Both the position numbers and the translations under genes were made by a program. This document shows, piece after piece, positions 1-8,042 of a DNA stretch of 36,245 nt. How positions within the stretch are numbered: the stretch's first letter is position 1; every line of letters begins with the position of its first letter. Source of the stretch: Candidatus Naiadarchaeum limnaeum. Lineage in GTDB: Archaea > Undinarchaeota > Undinarchaeia > Undinarchaeales > Naiadarchaeaceae. The DNA is taken from assembly GCA_014189685.1 (NCBI GenBank), contig DVAB01000038.1, positions 1 through 36,245 on the forward strand, read 5' to 3'. The notes beneath the pieces were generated by a model. It made no database searches. It saw only the letters and a program-made list of their open reading frames with translations, and had not been told where the DNA came from.

Positions 1-288
1 CCCACTCAATTGAACAATAAATTCCCCGCGCGATTTTTTAATCCCTATATTGCGGCCGCTTCCTGAATCCGTATTTGGGTTATCAAGAAGAATTATGTTT
101 GGATTTTTCGCTTTTCTCGCATAACTCTGAATTATTTCTCTTGTTCTATCTCTTGAGCGGCCGTCTGAAAAAATAATTTCGTATTTATTTTTTTGATAGT
201 TCTGCGTCAGTAAGGATTCAATACATTTTCCGATAGTGCGCTCTTCGTTTCTAGTTGCAATAACAATACTCACCTTTATTTTTGCCAT
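1..288 (-). CDS. GT2 family glycosyltransferase, partial (N-terminal 96 residues)
   Basis: This gene is missing from the ORF track. The minus strand reads from an ATG at 288 to the window edge without a stop. The product begins MAKIKVSIVIATRNEERTI, the usual opening of a GT-A fold glycosyltransferase, and has a DGRSRDRT segment where the family normally has DGSSxDxT, followed by GSGRNIGIKKSRGEFIV. Such enzymes transfer sugars from nucleotide donors on the cytoplasmic face of the membrane. It starts 8 nt after the stop of the DegT aminotransferase gene, so the two are probably co-transcribed in a glycan operon that continues outside the window. Acceptor and donor cannot be told from this fragment. 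Confidence 0.85.
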   Translation of the reverse strand, partial: MAKIKVSIVIATRNEERTIGKCIESLLTQNYQKNKYEIIFSDGRSRDRTREIIQSYARKAKNPNIILLDNPNTDSGSGRNIGIKKSRGEFIVQLSG

Positions 289-296
289 ACAATTAG

Positions 297-1403
297 TTAC
301 TTTTTGTAAAACTTCTTTATTTGTTCAGCCACATATTGAATATCCTTTTCTTTTAATCCAGGATAAACTGGCAGAGAGATTTGCATATCAGCAGCCTTTT
401 CGGATTTTGGGAAATCCCCTCTTCCATAGCCCAAATGCTTGAAAGTTTCCTGTACGTGTAATGGAATCGGATAGTGTGTTCCAGCTTCAACTCCATTTTG
501 TTCTAAAAACTTCAGTAGTTGATCTCTTCTCTGCGCCCGCGGCGAATATAAATGATAAATATGGTAAGCATATTCCATTTCCTCTGGCAAAATTAGCTCT
601 TTAGTACCAGAAAGATATTTATCATACCAAGTTGCAATCTGCCTTCTCTCCTCGTTCCATTTTTTAACATGCTTTAACTGTGCGCGACCGATTGCTGCAT
701 GTAATTCCGAAAGCCTAAAGTTATATCCTGGAACATATGAGCGCTCGATATCTCCTTTTTTGCGGCCAGCATCCCTATACATGATTGACTTTTCATACAA
801 TTCGGGATTATCTGTTGTAATCATTCCTCCATCACCGCAGACAGTCATGTTTTTTGTAGGATAAAATGAAAAACAGTTTATATCTCCAAAAGTCCCACAA
901 GAATCGCCCTTGTACTTTGCCCCAACTGCTTGAGCAGCGTCCTCAACTATAATTAAATCTTTTTCAGTTGCAACTTCCAAAATCGGATCCATATCCGCAC
1001 TCTGCCCATACAAATGAACTGGCATTATTGCTTTTGTTTTTGGGGTCACTGCCTTTTTAACAGCCCCTGGATCGATATTCATGCTATCCTCATCAATATC
1101 AACTAAAACTGGTTTTCCGCCTGCAATTAAAATTGCATTTCCTGTTGCCATAAAAGTGAAAGGAGTTGTAATTACCTCATCCCCTCTTTTAACTCCGGCA
1201 GCCAAAAGCGCAGCAATTAGTGCAGAAGTTCCAGAATTAACAGCCACCGCATGTTTAGTTCCAACAAATTTTGCAAATTCCTCTTCAAAAGCAGAAACAT
1301 TCGGGCCTTTAACATATCTCCCACTTTTAATAACTTCAAGTGCAGCGTTTATTTCCTCGTCGCAGAAATGGATTTTTGCTCTTTTAATTCTAACCTTTGC
1401 CAT
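297..1403 (-). CDS. DegT/DnrJ/EryC1/StrS family PLP-dependent sugar aminotransferase (WbpE-like)
   Basis: This is a full-length (368 aa) fold-type I aminotransferase that would put an amino group on a keto sugar nucleotide in the cytoplasm. The family features are visible: NSGTSAL near residue 57, the IVEDAAQAVGA segment near 152 with the cofactor-binding Asp, and the SFYPTKN motif near 179 with the Lys (about 184) that forms the PLP Schiff base. A nearby Gfo/Idh oxidoreductase and a hexapeptide acetyltransferase make a 3-amination step in the WbpB-WbpE-WbpD route to a UDP-2,3-diacetamido-uronic acid the best guess. Perosamine or bacillosamine type aminotransferases look similar. The start is an ATG with a TATA-like stretch about 29 nt upstream. 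Confidence 0.9.
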   Translation of the reverse strand: MAKVRIKRAKIHFCDEEINAALEVIKSGRYVKGPNVSAFEEEFAKFVGTKHAVAVNSGTSALIAALLAAGVKRGDEVITTPFTFMATGNAILIAGGKPVLVDIDEDSMNIDPGAVKKAVTPKTKAIMPVHLYGQSADMDPILEVATEKDLIIVEDAAQAVGAKYKGDSCGTFGDINCFSFYPTKNMTVCGDGGMITTDNPELYEKSIMYRDAGRKKGDIERSYVPGYNFRLSELHAAIGRAQLKHVKKWNEERRQIATWYDKYLSGTKELILPEEMEYAYHIYHLYSPRAQRRDQLLKFLEQNGVEAGTHYPIPLHVQETFKHLGYGRGDFPKSEKAADMQISLPVYPGLKEKDIQYVAEQIKKFYKK

Positions 1404-1427
1404 AGGGGTTTAGATTAAATCTTTCAA

Positions 1428-1440
1428 TATTTATATATAT
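1428..1440. promoter_or_regulatory. TATA-rich element between divergent genes
   Basis: The sequence TATTTATATATAT is centred about 27 nt before the ATG at 1462 (plus) and about 30 nt before the ATG at 1403 (minus). This is the distance expected for an archaeal TATA box driving leaderless or near-leaderless messages. It could serve either gene or both; no separate second box is evident. Confidence 0.5.
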
Positions 1441-1461
1441 GAGTTTTAAGACAAATCACTT

Positions 1462-1845
1462 ATGGGTTCACGCGATTGCGAAAGAGAGGCACGCGAACTG
1501 GAAGCTGAGACTTTATATTTTTTCGCAAGTCATTATTGGTTTGCTGCCAAGAATTTTCAAAGGGCAATAGCATGTCTTGCTAAAGACCTTGCGAAGGCGC
1601 ACAACTTAATTGGGAGGGAAACTAAAGAAAGCCAAAAAGCATTTATGAATTATATAAGAGAGGAAGCGCATGCAAAAAATCTTCATTTAGCGATTTTTGG
1701 ATCTAATCCCCCAGCGGATGTTGATAAAATTGATTCCTTTATTAGAGCACTGAATGTTGATAGTAATCTGAGAAAAGGATTAAATTCCTACTTTATAGTG
1801 CACTATGCAAATATGGAAGATGCGCGAAGTCTTTTAAGAAAGTGA
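1462..1845 (+). CDS. Unrecognised small helical protein (127 aa)
   Basis: I do not recognise this protein. It is predicted to be mostly alpha-helical, with a charged N-terminus (CEREARELEAETLYF), an aromatic-rich stretch (ASHYWFAAKNFQRA) and no membrane segment or signal peptide. It vaguely resembles HEPN-like helical bundles, but I could not find the RNase R-x4-6-H motif, so I do not assign it there. It lies alone on the plus strand, splitting the aminotransferase from the acetyltransferase and oxidoreductase genes with which it seems to share no pathway. It ends 6 nt before the convergent acetyltransferase stop. The TATA-like box at 1428-1440 suggests it is expressed. Confidence 0.7.
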   Translation: MGSRDCEREARELEAETLYFFASHYWFAAKNFQRAIACLAKDLAKAHNLIGRETKESQKAFMNYIREEAHAKNLHLAIFGSNPPADVDKIDSFIRALNVDSNLRKGLNSYFIVHYANMEDARSLLRK

Positions 1846-1851
1846 CCTGTA

Positions 1852-2499
1852 TTACTTGCCAATTCTTTTATACGGCTTTTCAGAAGTCTCAAACGGATAT
1901 CTCAAATCCCCGACATCTTTAATAACTTCCGCCGGATTCCCAGCCACAACTTTATTCGCAGGAACATTTTTTGTAACAACACTTCCTGCGCCCACTAAAG
2001 AATTTGTCCCAATTACAACTCCTGGCAAAACTGTTGCGTTTGCGCCGATTCTTGCATATCTCTGCACAACTGGCCCTTTCAAATATTCCTTTGCGCGCGG
2101 TGCTTGCGGATGTGGCGCATTTGTAAAGCAAACTTTCGGCCCAATCCAGCAATTATCCTCTAAAACAGAAAACTCAGGAATAAAAGCTCCTGAGTGAACG
2201 CGAACATTATTCCCAATTTTAACATGATGTTCTATTATGCTCTGCGTCCCGATTGAAACATTGTTCCCAATTGTATTTTCCTCGCGCAGCATTGTTCCGT
2301 GGCCTGTTTGGAAATTCTTTCCAATTTTATTTCCTGCATAAATTACTGTATGCGAACGAATAACAGCTCCATCTCCAATAACAGTTTTGAGCTGCCCGTC
2401 TTTTTTTCCGCGCGGCGGCACGCCAATAACAACATAATCTCCAATCTCACAGTTTTTTCCAAGTTTTACATTCTTAAAAATTTTATGAGTCTTAACCAT
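1852..2499 (-). CDS. Left-handed beta-helix sugar N-acetyltransferase (WbpD-like)
   Basis: The 215-residue protein is built almost entirely of hexapeptide repeats such as IGNNVS, IGTQSI and IGNNVR, forming a left-handed beta-helix. It ends with the typical VVAGNPAEVI segment of the LpxA/WbpD/PglD superfamily, which uses acetyl-CoA to acetylate an amino sugar nucleotide. A loop with NAPHPQAPRAKEY lies in the position of the catalytic His loop. It overlaps the upstream oxidoreductase gene by 8 nt, so the two are co-translated. With that neighbour and the DegT gene it fits N-acetylation of the 3-amino group of UDP-GlcNAc3NA. The exact substrate is inferred from context. Confidence 0.85.
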   Translation of the reverse strand: MVKTHKIFKNVKLGKNCEIGDYVVIGVPPRGKKDGQLKTVIGDGAVIRSHTVIYAGNKIGKNFQTGHGTMLREENTIGNNVSIGTQSIIEHHVKIGNNVRVHSGAFIPEFSVLEDNCWIGPKVCFTNAPHPQAPRAKEYLKGPVVQRYARIGANATVLPGVVIGTNSLVGAGSVVTKNVPANKVVAGNPAEVIKDVGDLRYPFETSEKPYKRIGK

Positions 2500-3481
2500 T
2501 CTTTTTCAACTCCGCTTCCACATCCAATTCCTGATCCAGTTGCGCACTCTTAAGACAAATCTCACAGATTTTTGTGAATAAATACTCTTTCTCTGCGCTC
2601 TGCGCGTGGTTTTTTTGTAAATTCTTATCAGAAATTGCAGCGCAGAAATATTTTAGTTCATCGAACAACGGCTCATTTTTCTCAACTTCAATAAATTTTT
2701 CATCCCTTTCAATCACTTCGTCCTGCTTTATTTCAATCGGATAACTTATCAGAGTTTGTTCAAGCAAATCTGCATATATTTTTGTCCGCTCTCCAATAAT
2801 CCACAAATCCCTTGCTTTTTGCGGATGGAACCAGCTTACTTCCAAGTTTGCAATAAAATCCCCATAATCCAAATTAATGAAAGCAACATCCTCTCTTTCT
2901 TTTGAAAGAAAATTTTTCTTTTTGCAGTAAATTCTTTTTGGCTTTTTTTCTAAAAGATAATCAAGAATATCGATTAGATGAACTGCAAAATTTAATATCA
3001 CTCCAGAATCTTTTCGCGGCGGCTTATTTGAATGAACATATCTTCCTGTTATATACTGAACTTGCCCGACATCTTTTACCATTTCTTTTAGGATCTGCAC
3101 AGCATTGTTAAACCTAAACAAATATCCAACCATTAAAAGCAGATTTTTCTTTTTTGCCAGATTAATTAATTCTTTTGCCTCTTTTGAATTACTAGTAATA
3201 GGCTTCTCAACCAAAACATGTTTGCCCGCGTTCAAACAATCTTTCACAATTTTATAATGCAAATTAGTAGGTACAACAATAGAAACTGCATCAACTTCTT
3301 TTAAGAGCTGGTTATAATCTGTATAAAACTTAACTCCAAGTTTGTCTGATTCTGCTCTTGCCATAGGATTCACGTCAGCAATTCCAACAAATTTGCAAAC
3401 ACCTTGTTTTGCTAATTCAGAGTATGCCCTAGCATGATTAATTCCCCACTTTCCTAGTCCAATCAATCCAAGCTTGGCCAT
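2492..3481 (-). CDS. Gfo/Idh/MocA family oxidoreductase (WbpB-like)
   Basis: The N-terminus shows a Rossmann dinucleotide fold (LGLIGLGKWGINHA) and the family motif VEKPITSNSKEA near residue 93, followed by the beta-sheet C-terminal domain. The length (329 aa) is normal. Members beside a DegT aminotransferase and a hexapeptide acetyltransferase usually oxidise C3 of UDP-GlcNAcA (WbpB/WlbA type), and I infer that here. The start ATG at 3481 is preceded by GAGGTGG, a good ribosome binding site 2-3 nt upstream. It heads a two-gene minus-strand unit with the acetyltransferase. Confidence 0.88.
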   Translation of the reverse strand: MAKLGLIGLGKWGINHARAYSELAKQGVCKFVGIADVNPMARAESDKLGVKFYTDYNQLLKEVDAVSIVVPTNLHYKIVKDCLNAGKHVLVEKPITSNSKEAKELINLAKKKNLLLMVGYLFRFNNAVQILKEMVKDVGQVQYITGRYVHSNKPPRKDSGVILNFAVHLIDILDYLLEKKPKRIYCKKKNFLSKEREDVAFINLDYGDFIANLEVSWFHPQKARDLWIIGERTKIYADLLEQTLISYPIEIKQDEVIERDEKFIEVEKNEPLFDELKYFCAAISDKNLQKNHAQSAEKEYLFTKICEICLKSAQLDQELDVEAELKKNG

Positions 3482-3514
3482 TCCACCTCGTAGCTTTACA
3501 TTATACAGCTAAAC

Positions 3515-3523
3515 ATATTTAAA
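3515..3523. promoter_or_regulatory. Shared TATA-like box between divergent genes
   Basis: ATATTTAAA lies almost exactly midway between the oxidoreductase start (3481, minus) and the epimerase start (3558, plus), its centre 38-39 nt from each ATG. On the minus strand it reads TTTAAATAT, so one box could recruit TBP in both directions. Confidence 0.5.
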
Positions 3524-3557
3524 GCTATTTTCCACTATAGTATAAGCTTTCGGGAGA

Positions 3558-4490
3558 ATGAAAAAAGTATTGGTTACAGGCGCAGCCGGCTTTATAGGCA
3601 GCCATCTATGCGAGGCTTTACTAGAGCGCGGAATTGAAACAATTGGAATTGACTGCTTTACTGATTACTATCCTCGTGCAATTAAAGAAAAAAATATTTC
3701 TGCTTTCAAATCAAATAAAAAATTTAAATTTATTGAAGCAAATCTCCTGAATTATGATTTAAAAAAACTTGTTTCAGATGTTGACACTGTTTTTCACTTA
3801 GCCGCGCAGCCTGGAGTTCGCTATTCGTGGGAAAACTTTCAGGTTTATTTAGAAAATAACATTCACGCAACGCAAAAATTGCTCGAGGCGTGCAAAGAAA
3901 AAAAACCGCAGTTTGTTTTTGCAAGCTCCAGTTCAGTTTATGGAAATGCCCCGCTTCCAATAACAGAAAATATTTCAACAACACCCATCTCTCCTTATGG
4001 ATTAACAAAAGTCAGCTGTGAAAATCTTTGCAAACTTTATGCTCAAGAATTTAAGATACCAACAATTGTTCTGCGCTATTTCACAGTTTATGGCCCAAGG
4101 CAGCGCCCTGATATGGCAATTTATAAATTTTTTAACTCAATAATTGATGGAAAAGAAATTGAGGTCTATGGAGATGGAAATCAAACTCGTGACATGACTT
4201 ATGTTTCAGATATTATTGACGCAACTCTGCTCGCAGGGGAATTTGAAACAGATTACTTAGTTTTTAATATTGGAAGCGGAGTCAGAACAAAATTAAAAGA
4301 TATTATTCATATAATTGAAACTCTCACTGGAAGGGAAGCAAAACTTAATTATAAGCCAGCTGCTAAGGGCGATATGAAAGATACTTGGGCAGAAATTGGA
4401 AAAGCAAAGGCATATTTGAACTATGAGTCCAAAGTAAAATTGGAAGAGGGACTAAGCAATTATCTTAATTGGTATATGAAGAACAAATGA
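3558..4490 (+). CDS. NAD-dependent sugar-nucleotide epimerase/dehydratase (extended SDR)
   Basis: This 310-aa extended short-chain dehydrogenase has the NAD-binding motif TGAAGFIGSH at the N-terminus, FASSSSVYG with the catalytic Ser/Thr, and the YGLTK (YxxxK) catalytic pair near residue 150. RYFTVYGPRQRPDMAI and the GDGNQTRDMTYVSD segment are typical of UDP-glucuronate or UDP-glucose 4-epimerases. It therefore probably inverts C4 of a UDP-hexose or UDP-uronic acid in the cytoplasm; dTDP-glucose dehydratases are less likely. Its stop overlaps the next start (ATGA), so it is co-translated with the membrane glycosyltransferase. Confidence 0.88.
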   Translation: MKKVLVTGAAGFIGSHLCEALLERGIETIGIDCFTDYYPRAIKEKNISAFKSNKKFKFIEANLLNYDLKKLVSDVDTVFHLAAQPGVRYSWENFQVYLENNIHATQKLLEACKEKKPQFVFASSSSVYGNAPLPITENISTTPISPYGLTKVSCENLCKLYAQEFKIPTIVLRYFTVYGPRQRPDMAIYKFFNSIIDGKEIEVYGDGNQTRDMTYVSDIIDATLLAGEFETDYLVFNIGSGVRTKLKDIIHIIETLTGREAKLNYKPAAKGDMKDTWAEIGKAKAYLNYESKVKLEEGLSNYLNWYMKNK

Positions 4491-6481
4491 GCATGTTAAA
4501 CGAAGCATTTTCTGAAATTAAAGAAAAGAAATGGCTCTATACCCTATTATTTGTTGCAATTTTAATTGGCTTAACTTTGCGTGCTTATCATACTGATTAT
4601 CCAGTTGTTGGCTATCACAATTGGAAAGAAACTCATTATTTAACAGAAGCAAGAAATTTTGCGCGCGATGGATTTTTCAAATACGGATTTTTTGTTCCAG
4701 CATATAACTATCCACAGTTGAGCTCTGATCCAACCGGCGCGCATGCAGATACGTTTCCTTTTATTTCAGTTGTGCTTGCAATTTTTTTCAAAATTTTTGG
4801 CCCAAGCCTAACAGTTGCACGTGCAATTAATATCTCTTTTAATCTTTTAATTGTTCCAGCAATATTTTTGTTTGTGCGCAGATTGTTCAGGAGAAATGAC
4901 ATTGCGCTTGTTGCAGCTTTTACCACTTCTATAACCCCCTTATTGGTTTTCTTCTCGCATAACACACAGTTGCAAAATCCAGGACTGCTTTTTATGGTTT
5001 TAGCTGGGTACTTTTACATTCGCTGGTTTGAAAACGATCTTGATTTAGATTTAATTTTAACATCGGTATTTGTTGCTCTATCTGGCCTTACCGTTTTCAC
5101 ATTTCTTGTAATTTTATTCCCAATAGTGCTCACATTTCCATATGATAGAATAAAGCGTTTTACCCTTACACGATTGAAAACTTATGCAATTTCAGCTGCT
5201 ATTCTTTCAACTGTTTTGTTGTGGGTTTTATACATGCAATTTGCAGTAATTCCGCGCACAGGAATCTCAACAATAAGCGAGAAGCTTTTGAATCTTGCGC
5301 CGCTCTATGCAGGACAGTTTTGGCAAATAATCCGCAGCTATGCAGCCGATAACTATACACTTTTTGGAGCTGTCCTTACATTTATTGGAATATTTTCTTT
5401 TCTATCATACTACTTTAAAGAAAGAGGAATGTTTGGAAAGAAAATTGCAGTTCCGGTCATCCTTGCCACACTAATAATTGTTCCACTTATTGCGTGGAAG
5501 GCACAGTTTAAAATTTTATATCTGATTATCTTTGCAGTTCTTGCAGTTTTAGCTCTGCCAATATTTAAACGCGAAATATCCCATAAAGCTAATTCCTTTG
5601 CATCTTTGAGCGTCAACGAGAAGATGGGAGAAAGCTCTGCTTTCGATCCATTTAAGTTTATGCTTGCCTATGGTATTGGTGCGGCAATATTTTTCATGCT
5701 ATTGGCAGAAAAACTTTCAGGGCACTCCTACCACCAATATCCAATTGCACCATTTTTCATAGTTTCAATTAGTTTTGCAATTATTGCAATCGGAGAAAAT
5801 ATTGGTTCGGTTTTATCAGCTAAAGTCCAGCCCGCAGGGGATGAGGAAAAACTTGGAAGGGAAGATGTTTTTAAAATTTTAAAATATTTTGTCGCTTTTA
5901 TCTTAGTTATCTTTTTAGTATACGGCCCGCCAGGTGGGGCAGGAAAAGTTTCTGAAACTCTATTGGGGACAAATTTAGCTCTAAGTGGCTCTCTTGAAGC
6001 AAAGAATAGACAGTTTGATACGCAACTTCCTGGGTCAGATATTGCAGGGGAGTACATTCAGAAAAACTCAAACCCCGCGGATAGAATTTTGTTCTCAGGC
6101 GGAGAAATAATGGGATTGCTCTGGCATTCTGACCGCAAAGGATTTTATGGAATTTCAAGTGTAGATGTTATTAAAAAAGCAGAGGAAAAAGGAGTTAAGT
6201 GGATACTCCTCTACCCTCCCCTAGGAAGGAACGAATTGAACAACGAAGGAATTCTCTCCTACCTAAAAGAAAATTATGGACTAAAGCAGGTAGCTTTTGT
6301 TAAATCTGGAGAAAATTTCAATATAATTTACTTTTTATTCAAAAAAGGAGGGACTTTTGATCCTGACAAACTTTCCGAGCTTGTTCAGGATTATGCTGTT
6401 GCAAGTAAAGATTATGAGCTCACAGGTGAAAGAAGAATATCTCTTGGATATATAACTTTAGATAATAAAACTGCCTCTTAG
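4487..6481 (+). CDS. Polytopic membrane glycosyltransferase, ArnT/PMT-like (GT-C fold)
   Basis: The protein (about 664 aa) has a first membrane helix near residues 15-32, then an extracytoplasmic loop with charged residues (HNWKETHYLTEARNFARDG) that resembles the acidic first loop of GT-C enzymes. About ten further hydrophobic segments follow, then a soluble C-terminal domain of about 150 residues. Such enzymes use polyprenyl-phosphate sugars outside the membrane to modify lipids, glycans or proteins. I chose the ATG at 4487, which overlaps the previous stop as ATGA; the ORF-track start at 4469 is a non-preferred upstream codon. The partner donor synthase may be the convergent GT2 gene at 6478-7401. 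The acceptor is unknown. Confidence 0.8.
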   Translation: MSMLNEAFSEIKEKKWLYTLLFVAILIGLTLRAYHTDYPVVGYHNWKETHYLTEARNFARDGFFKYGFFVPAYNYPQLSSDPTGAHADTFPFISVVLAIFFKIFGPSLTVARAINISFNLLIVPAIFLFVRRLFRRNDIALVAAFTTSITPLLVFFSHNTQLQNPGLLFMVLAGYFYIRWFENDLDLDLILTSVFVALSGLTVFTFLVILFPIVLTFPYDRIKRFTLTRLKTYAISAAILSTVLLWVLYMQFAVIPRTGISTISEKLLNLAPLYAGQFWQIIRSYAADNYTLFGAVLTFIGIFSFLSYYFKERGMFGKKIAVPVILATLIIVPLIAWKAQFKILYLIIFAVLAVLALPIFKREISHKANSFASLSVNEKMGESSAFDPFKFMLAYGIGAAIFFMLLAEKLSGHSYHQYPIAPFFIVSISFAIIAIGENIGSVLSAKVQPAGDEEKLGREDVFKILKYFVAFILVIFLVYGPPGGAGKVSETLLGTNLALSGSLEAKNRQFDTQLPGSDIAGEYIQKNSNPADRILFSGGEIMGLLWHSDRKGFYGISSVDVIKKAEEKGVKWILLYPPLGRNELNNEGILSYLKENYGLKQVAFVKSGENFNIIYFLFKKGGTFDPDKLSELVQDYAVASKDYELTGERRISLGYITLDNKTAS

Positions 6482-7401
6482 TTGACAGTTTTTTCTATTT
6501 TGTAAGTTTCTGTTGTTCTGGTTCTTATTAAAAGCTCTGCTACGAAACCATTTAGAATAAAAAGAACTCCAAGAATTAATAACAATAAAACTAAAGTTAG
6601 CAAAGGTCTATTCCCTATGCTCAATCGAAGCCAAAACTTTTCATAAGCAAGCCACAATCCTCCTAGAAACCCAAGCCCAAAAAGAAAGAGTCCTGCCCCC
6701 CCAAATATGTGGATTGGTCTGCTCCCATAAGTGACTAAAAATTTTAGTGTTAACAAATCCAGCAATCCTTTTGGCAATCTTGCCAATCCATATTTTGTTT
6801 TTCCCTTAAACCGAGAGCGATGATTCACAGGAACTTCTGCAACTTTAAATCCTCTTGAGGAAATCATTGCGGGAATATATCGATGCGTTTCTCCATAAAT
6901 TTGCAAATCATTTACAGTTCTTCTCTTGTAAGCTCGCAGAGTGCACCCAGAATCATGTATGTTCAAATCCATTAAAAAATCCATAAGCCAGTTTGAAATT
7001 TTTGAGCTTAAAACTTTTCCAAAAGTGTCCTTCCTGTTAGCTCTCCAGCCGCAAACCACATCATATCCATCATTTAGTTTTCTCAAAAGTTTTGGGATAT
7101 CTGCTGGGTCGTTTTGCAAATCAGCATCCATTGAAATTATTACATTTCCTTTTGATTTTTGAAATCCAGCCAAAAGAGCCGCAGTTTGCCCAAAGTTTCT
7201 TGTGAATTTTACAATTCTAACTTTTTTGTCTCTCCTTGCAATTCTTTCCAGTTTTTCAAAAGTTTGGTCAGTTGAGCCGTCATCCACAAAAATAATTTCG
7301 CAACTCTTGTTTATTTTTTTCAGAGTTGAAACTAACTCTGAGTGCAATTTTTCAACATTTTCTTGTTCATTGAAAGTTGGAATTACAATACTCAAATCCA
7401 T
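6478..7401 (-). CDS. GT2 polyprenyl-phosphate glycosyltransferase with two C-terminal membrane helices (ArnC/DPM1-like)
   Basis: The N-terminal GT-A domain shows MDLSIVIPTFNEQENV, IIFVDDGSTDQTF and ISMDADLQNDP, the nucleotide-sugar and metal-binding motifs of dolichol-phosphate mannose/glucose synthase relatives. DSGCTLRAYKR and RFKGKTKYG are also typical. Residues about 230-295 form two membrane helices, as in ArnC, GtrB and bactoprenol glucosyltransferases. It probably loads a sugar on a polyprenyl phosphate for use by a GT-C enzyme such as its convergent neighbour, with which it shares a 4-nt tail overlap. The start is ATG. Confidence 0.88.
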   Translation of the reverse strand: MDLSIVIPTFNEQENVEKLHSELVSTLKKINKSCEIIFVDDGSTDQTFEKLERIARRDKKVRIVKFTRNFGQTAALLAGFQKSKGNVIISMDADLQNDPADIPKLLRKLNDGYDVVCGWRANRKDTFGKVLSSKISNWLMDFLMDLNIHDSGCTLRAYKRRTVNDLQIYGETHRYIPAMISSRGFKVAEVPVNHRSRFKGKTKYGLARLPKGLLDLLTLKFLVTYGSRPIHIFGGAGLFLFGLGFLGGLWLAYEKFWLRLSIGNRPLLTLVLLLLILGVLFILNGFVAELLIRTRTTETYKIEKTVN

Positions 7402-7411
7402 TTTAGTAAGC

Positions 7412-7421
7412 TATTTAAATA
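7412..7421 (+). promoter_or_regulatory. TATA box (TATTTAAATA) for the 7449 operon
   Basis: This perfect palindrome ends 27 nt before the ATG at 7449, the spacing expected for an archaeal TATA box with a leaderless transcript. The identical decamer occurs at 22431-22440 ahead of another plus-strand gene. Confidence 0.6.
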
Positions 7422-7448
7422 AGGAACTATTAATTTAAGCTTTCTGTT

Positions 7449-8042
7449 ATGGCATTATTGGAGAATATGGTGGGGGAGGGAGCAGAGTTTAAGCTCGTCC
7501 TAGAAGGCACTCCATCTAATATTAAGCGTATTTTAAATCAGACGATAAATGATTACATCACTCCTAAATCAGTGTTTCAATTTTCTCTAACGCGGGAAAC
7601 AGATGTAAACGTTTTCAAATTTTTCCGCGCGTATAAACCACTTAATTTGAAACCGGAAGTTTTTGAATTTGCAACTCAGTCTGAGGAGCTTGCAAAAATT
7701 TATGGAATAATGCTTGGCTTTGCAATTACAAAACTCACTGCACACAACTTGGCAAGGGAAGAAATGGCTTATTATTTCAAGGTTTGCGAAAAAGCCCTTT
7801 TATTGCGCGCAAGCAAAGAAATAATTGAATTAATTGGAAATGCCACAATTGCTTTAAAAGAATTAACTGTGCAGAGCACAATCCCGGAGGATGAGATAGA
7901 AAAGCTTAAGAACTCTTTGAGAGAGGCAAATTCTCTAGAATCTATTGCACTTGTTTTCAGGGAGGTTGAAAAAGTTAATAGGATTGCAAATCCAAGATAC
8001 GCTGTTGGGACAAAATGGCATTATTCTCCACAACTGGCATAA
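7449..8042 (+). CDS. Unrecognised conserved-looking protein (197 aa) heading the glmM-like operon
   Basis: I do not recognise this protein. It is soluble, mixed alpha/beta at the N-terminus (GAEFKLVLEGTPSNIKRIL) and strongly helical from residue 70 on, with no cysteine cluster, signal peptide or membrane helix. It is the first gene of a four-gene plus-strand unit and overlaps the phosphohexomutase gene by 28 nt, so it is very likely co-transcribed and translationally coupled with it. That suggests some link to sugar-phosphate metabolism, but its role cannot be read from the sequence. The start follows a well-placed TATA box. Confidence 0.75.
   Translation: MALLENMVGEGAEFKLVLEGTPSNIKRILNQTINDYITPKSVFQFSLTRETDVNVFKFFRAYKPLNLKPEVFEFATQSEELAKIYGIMLGFAITKLTAHNLAREEMAYYFKVCEKALLLRASKEIIELIGNATIALKELTVQSTIPEDEIEKLKNSLREANSLESIALVFREVEKVNRIANPRYAVGTKWHYSPQLA

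Noticed and set aside
1081-1413. Plus-strand 110-aa ORF opposite the DegT gene
   Set aside because: Its residues are the antisense of a clear aminotransferase, and it has no motif of its own.
6950-6975. GTTCAAATCC, resembling a tRNA T-loop
   Set aside because: It lies within the well-supported GT2 coding sequence on the other strand, and no acceptor or anticodon stems could be folded around it.
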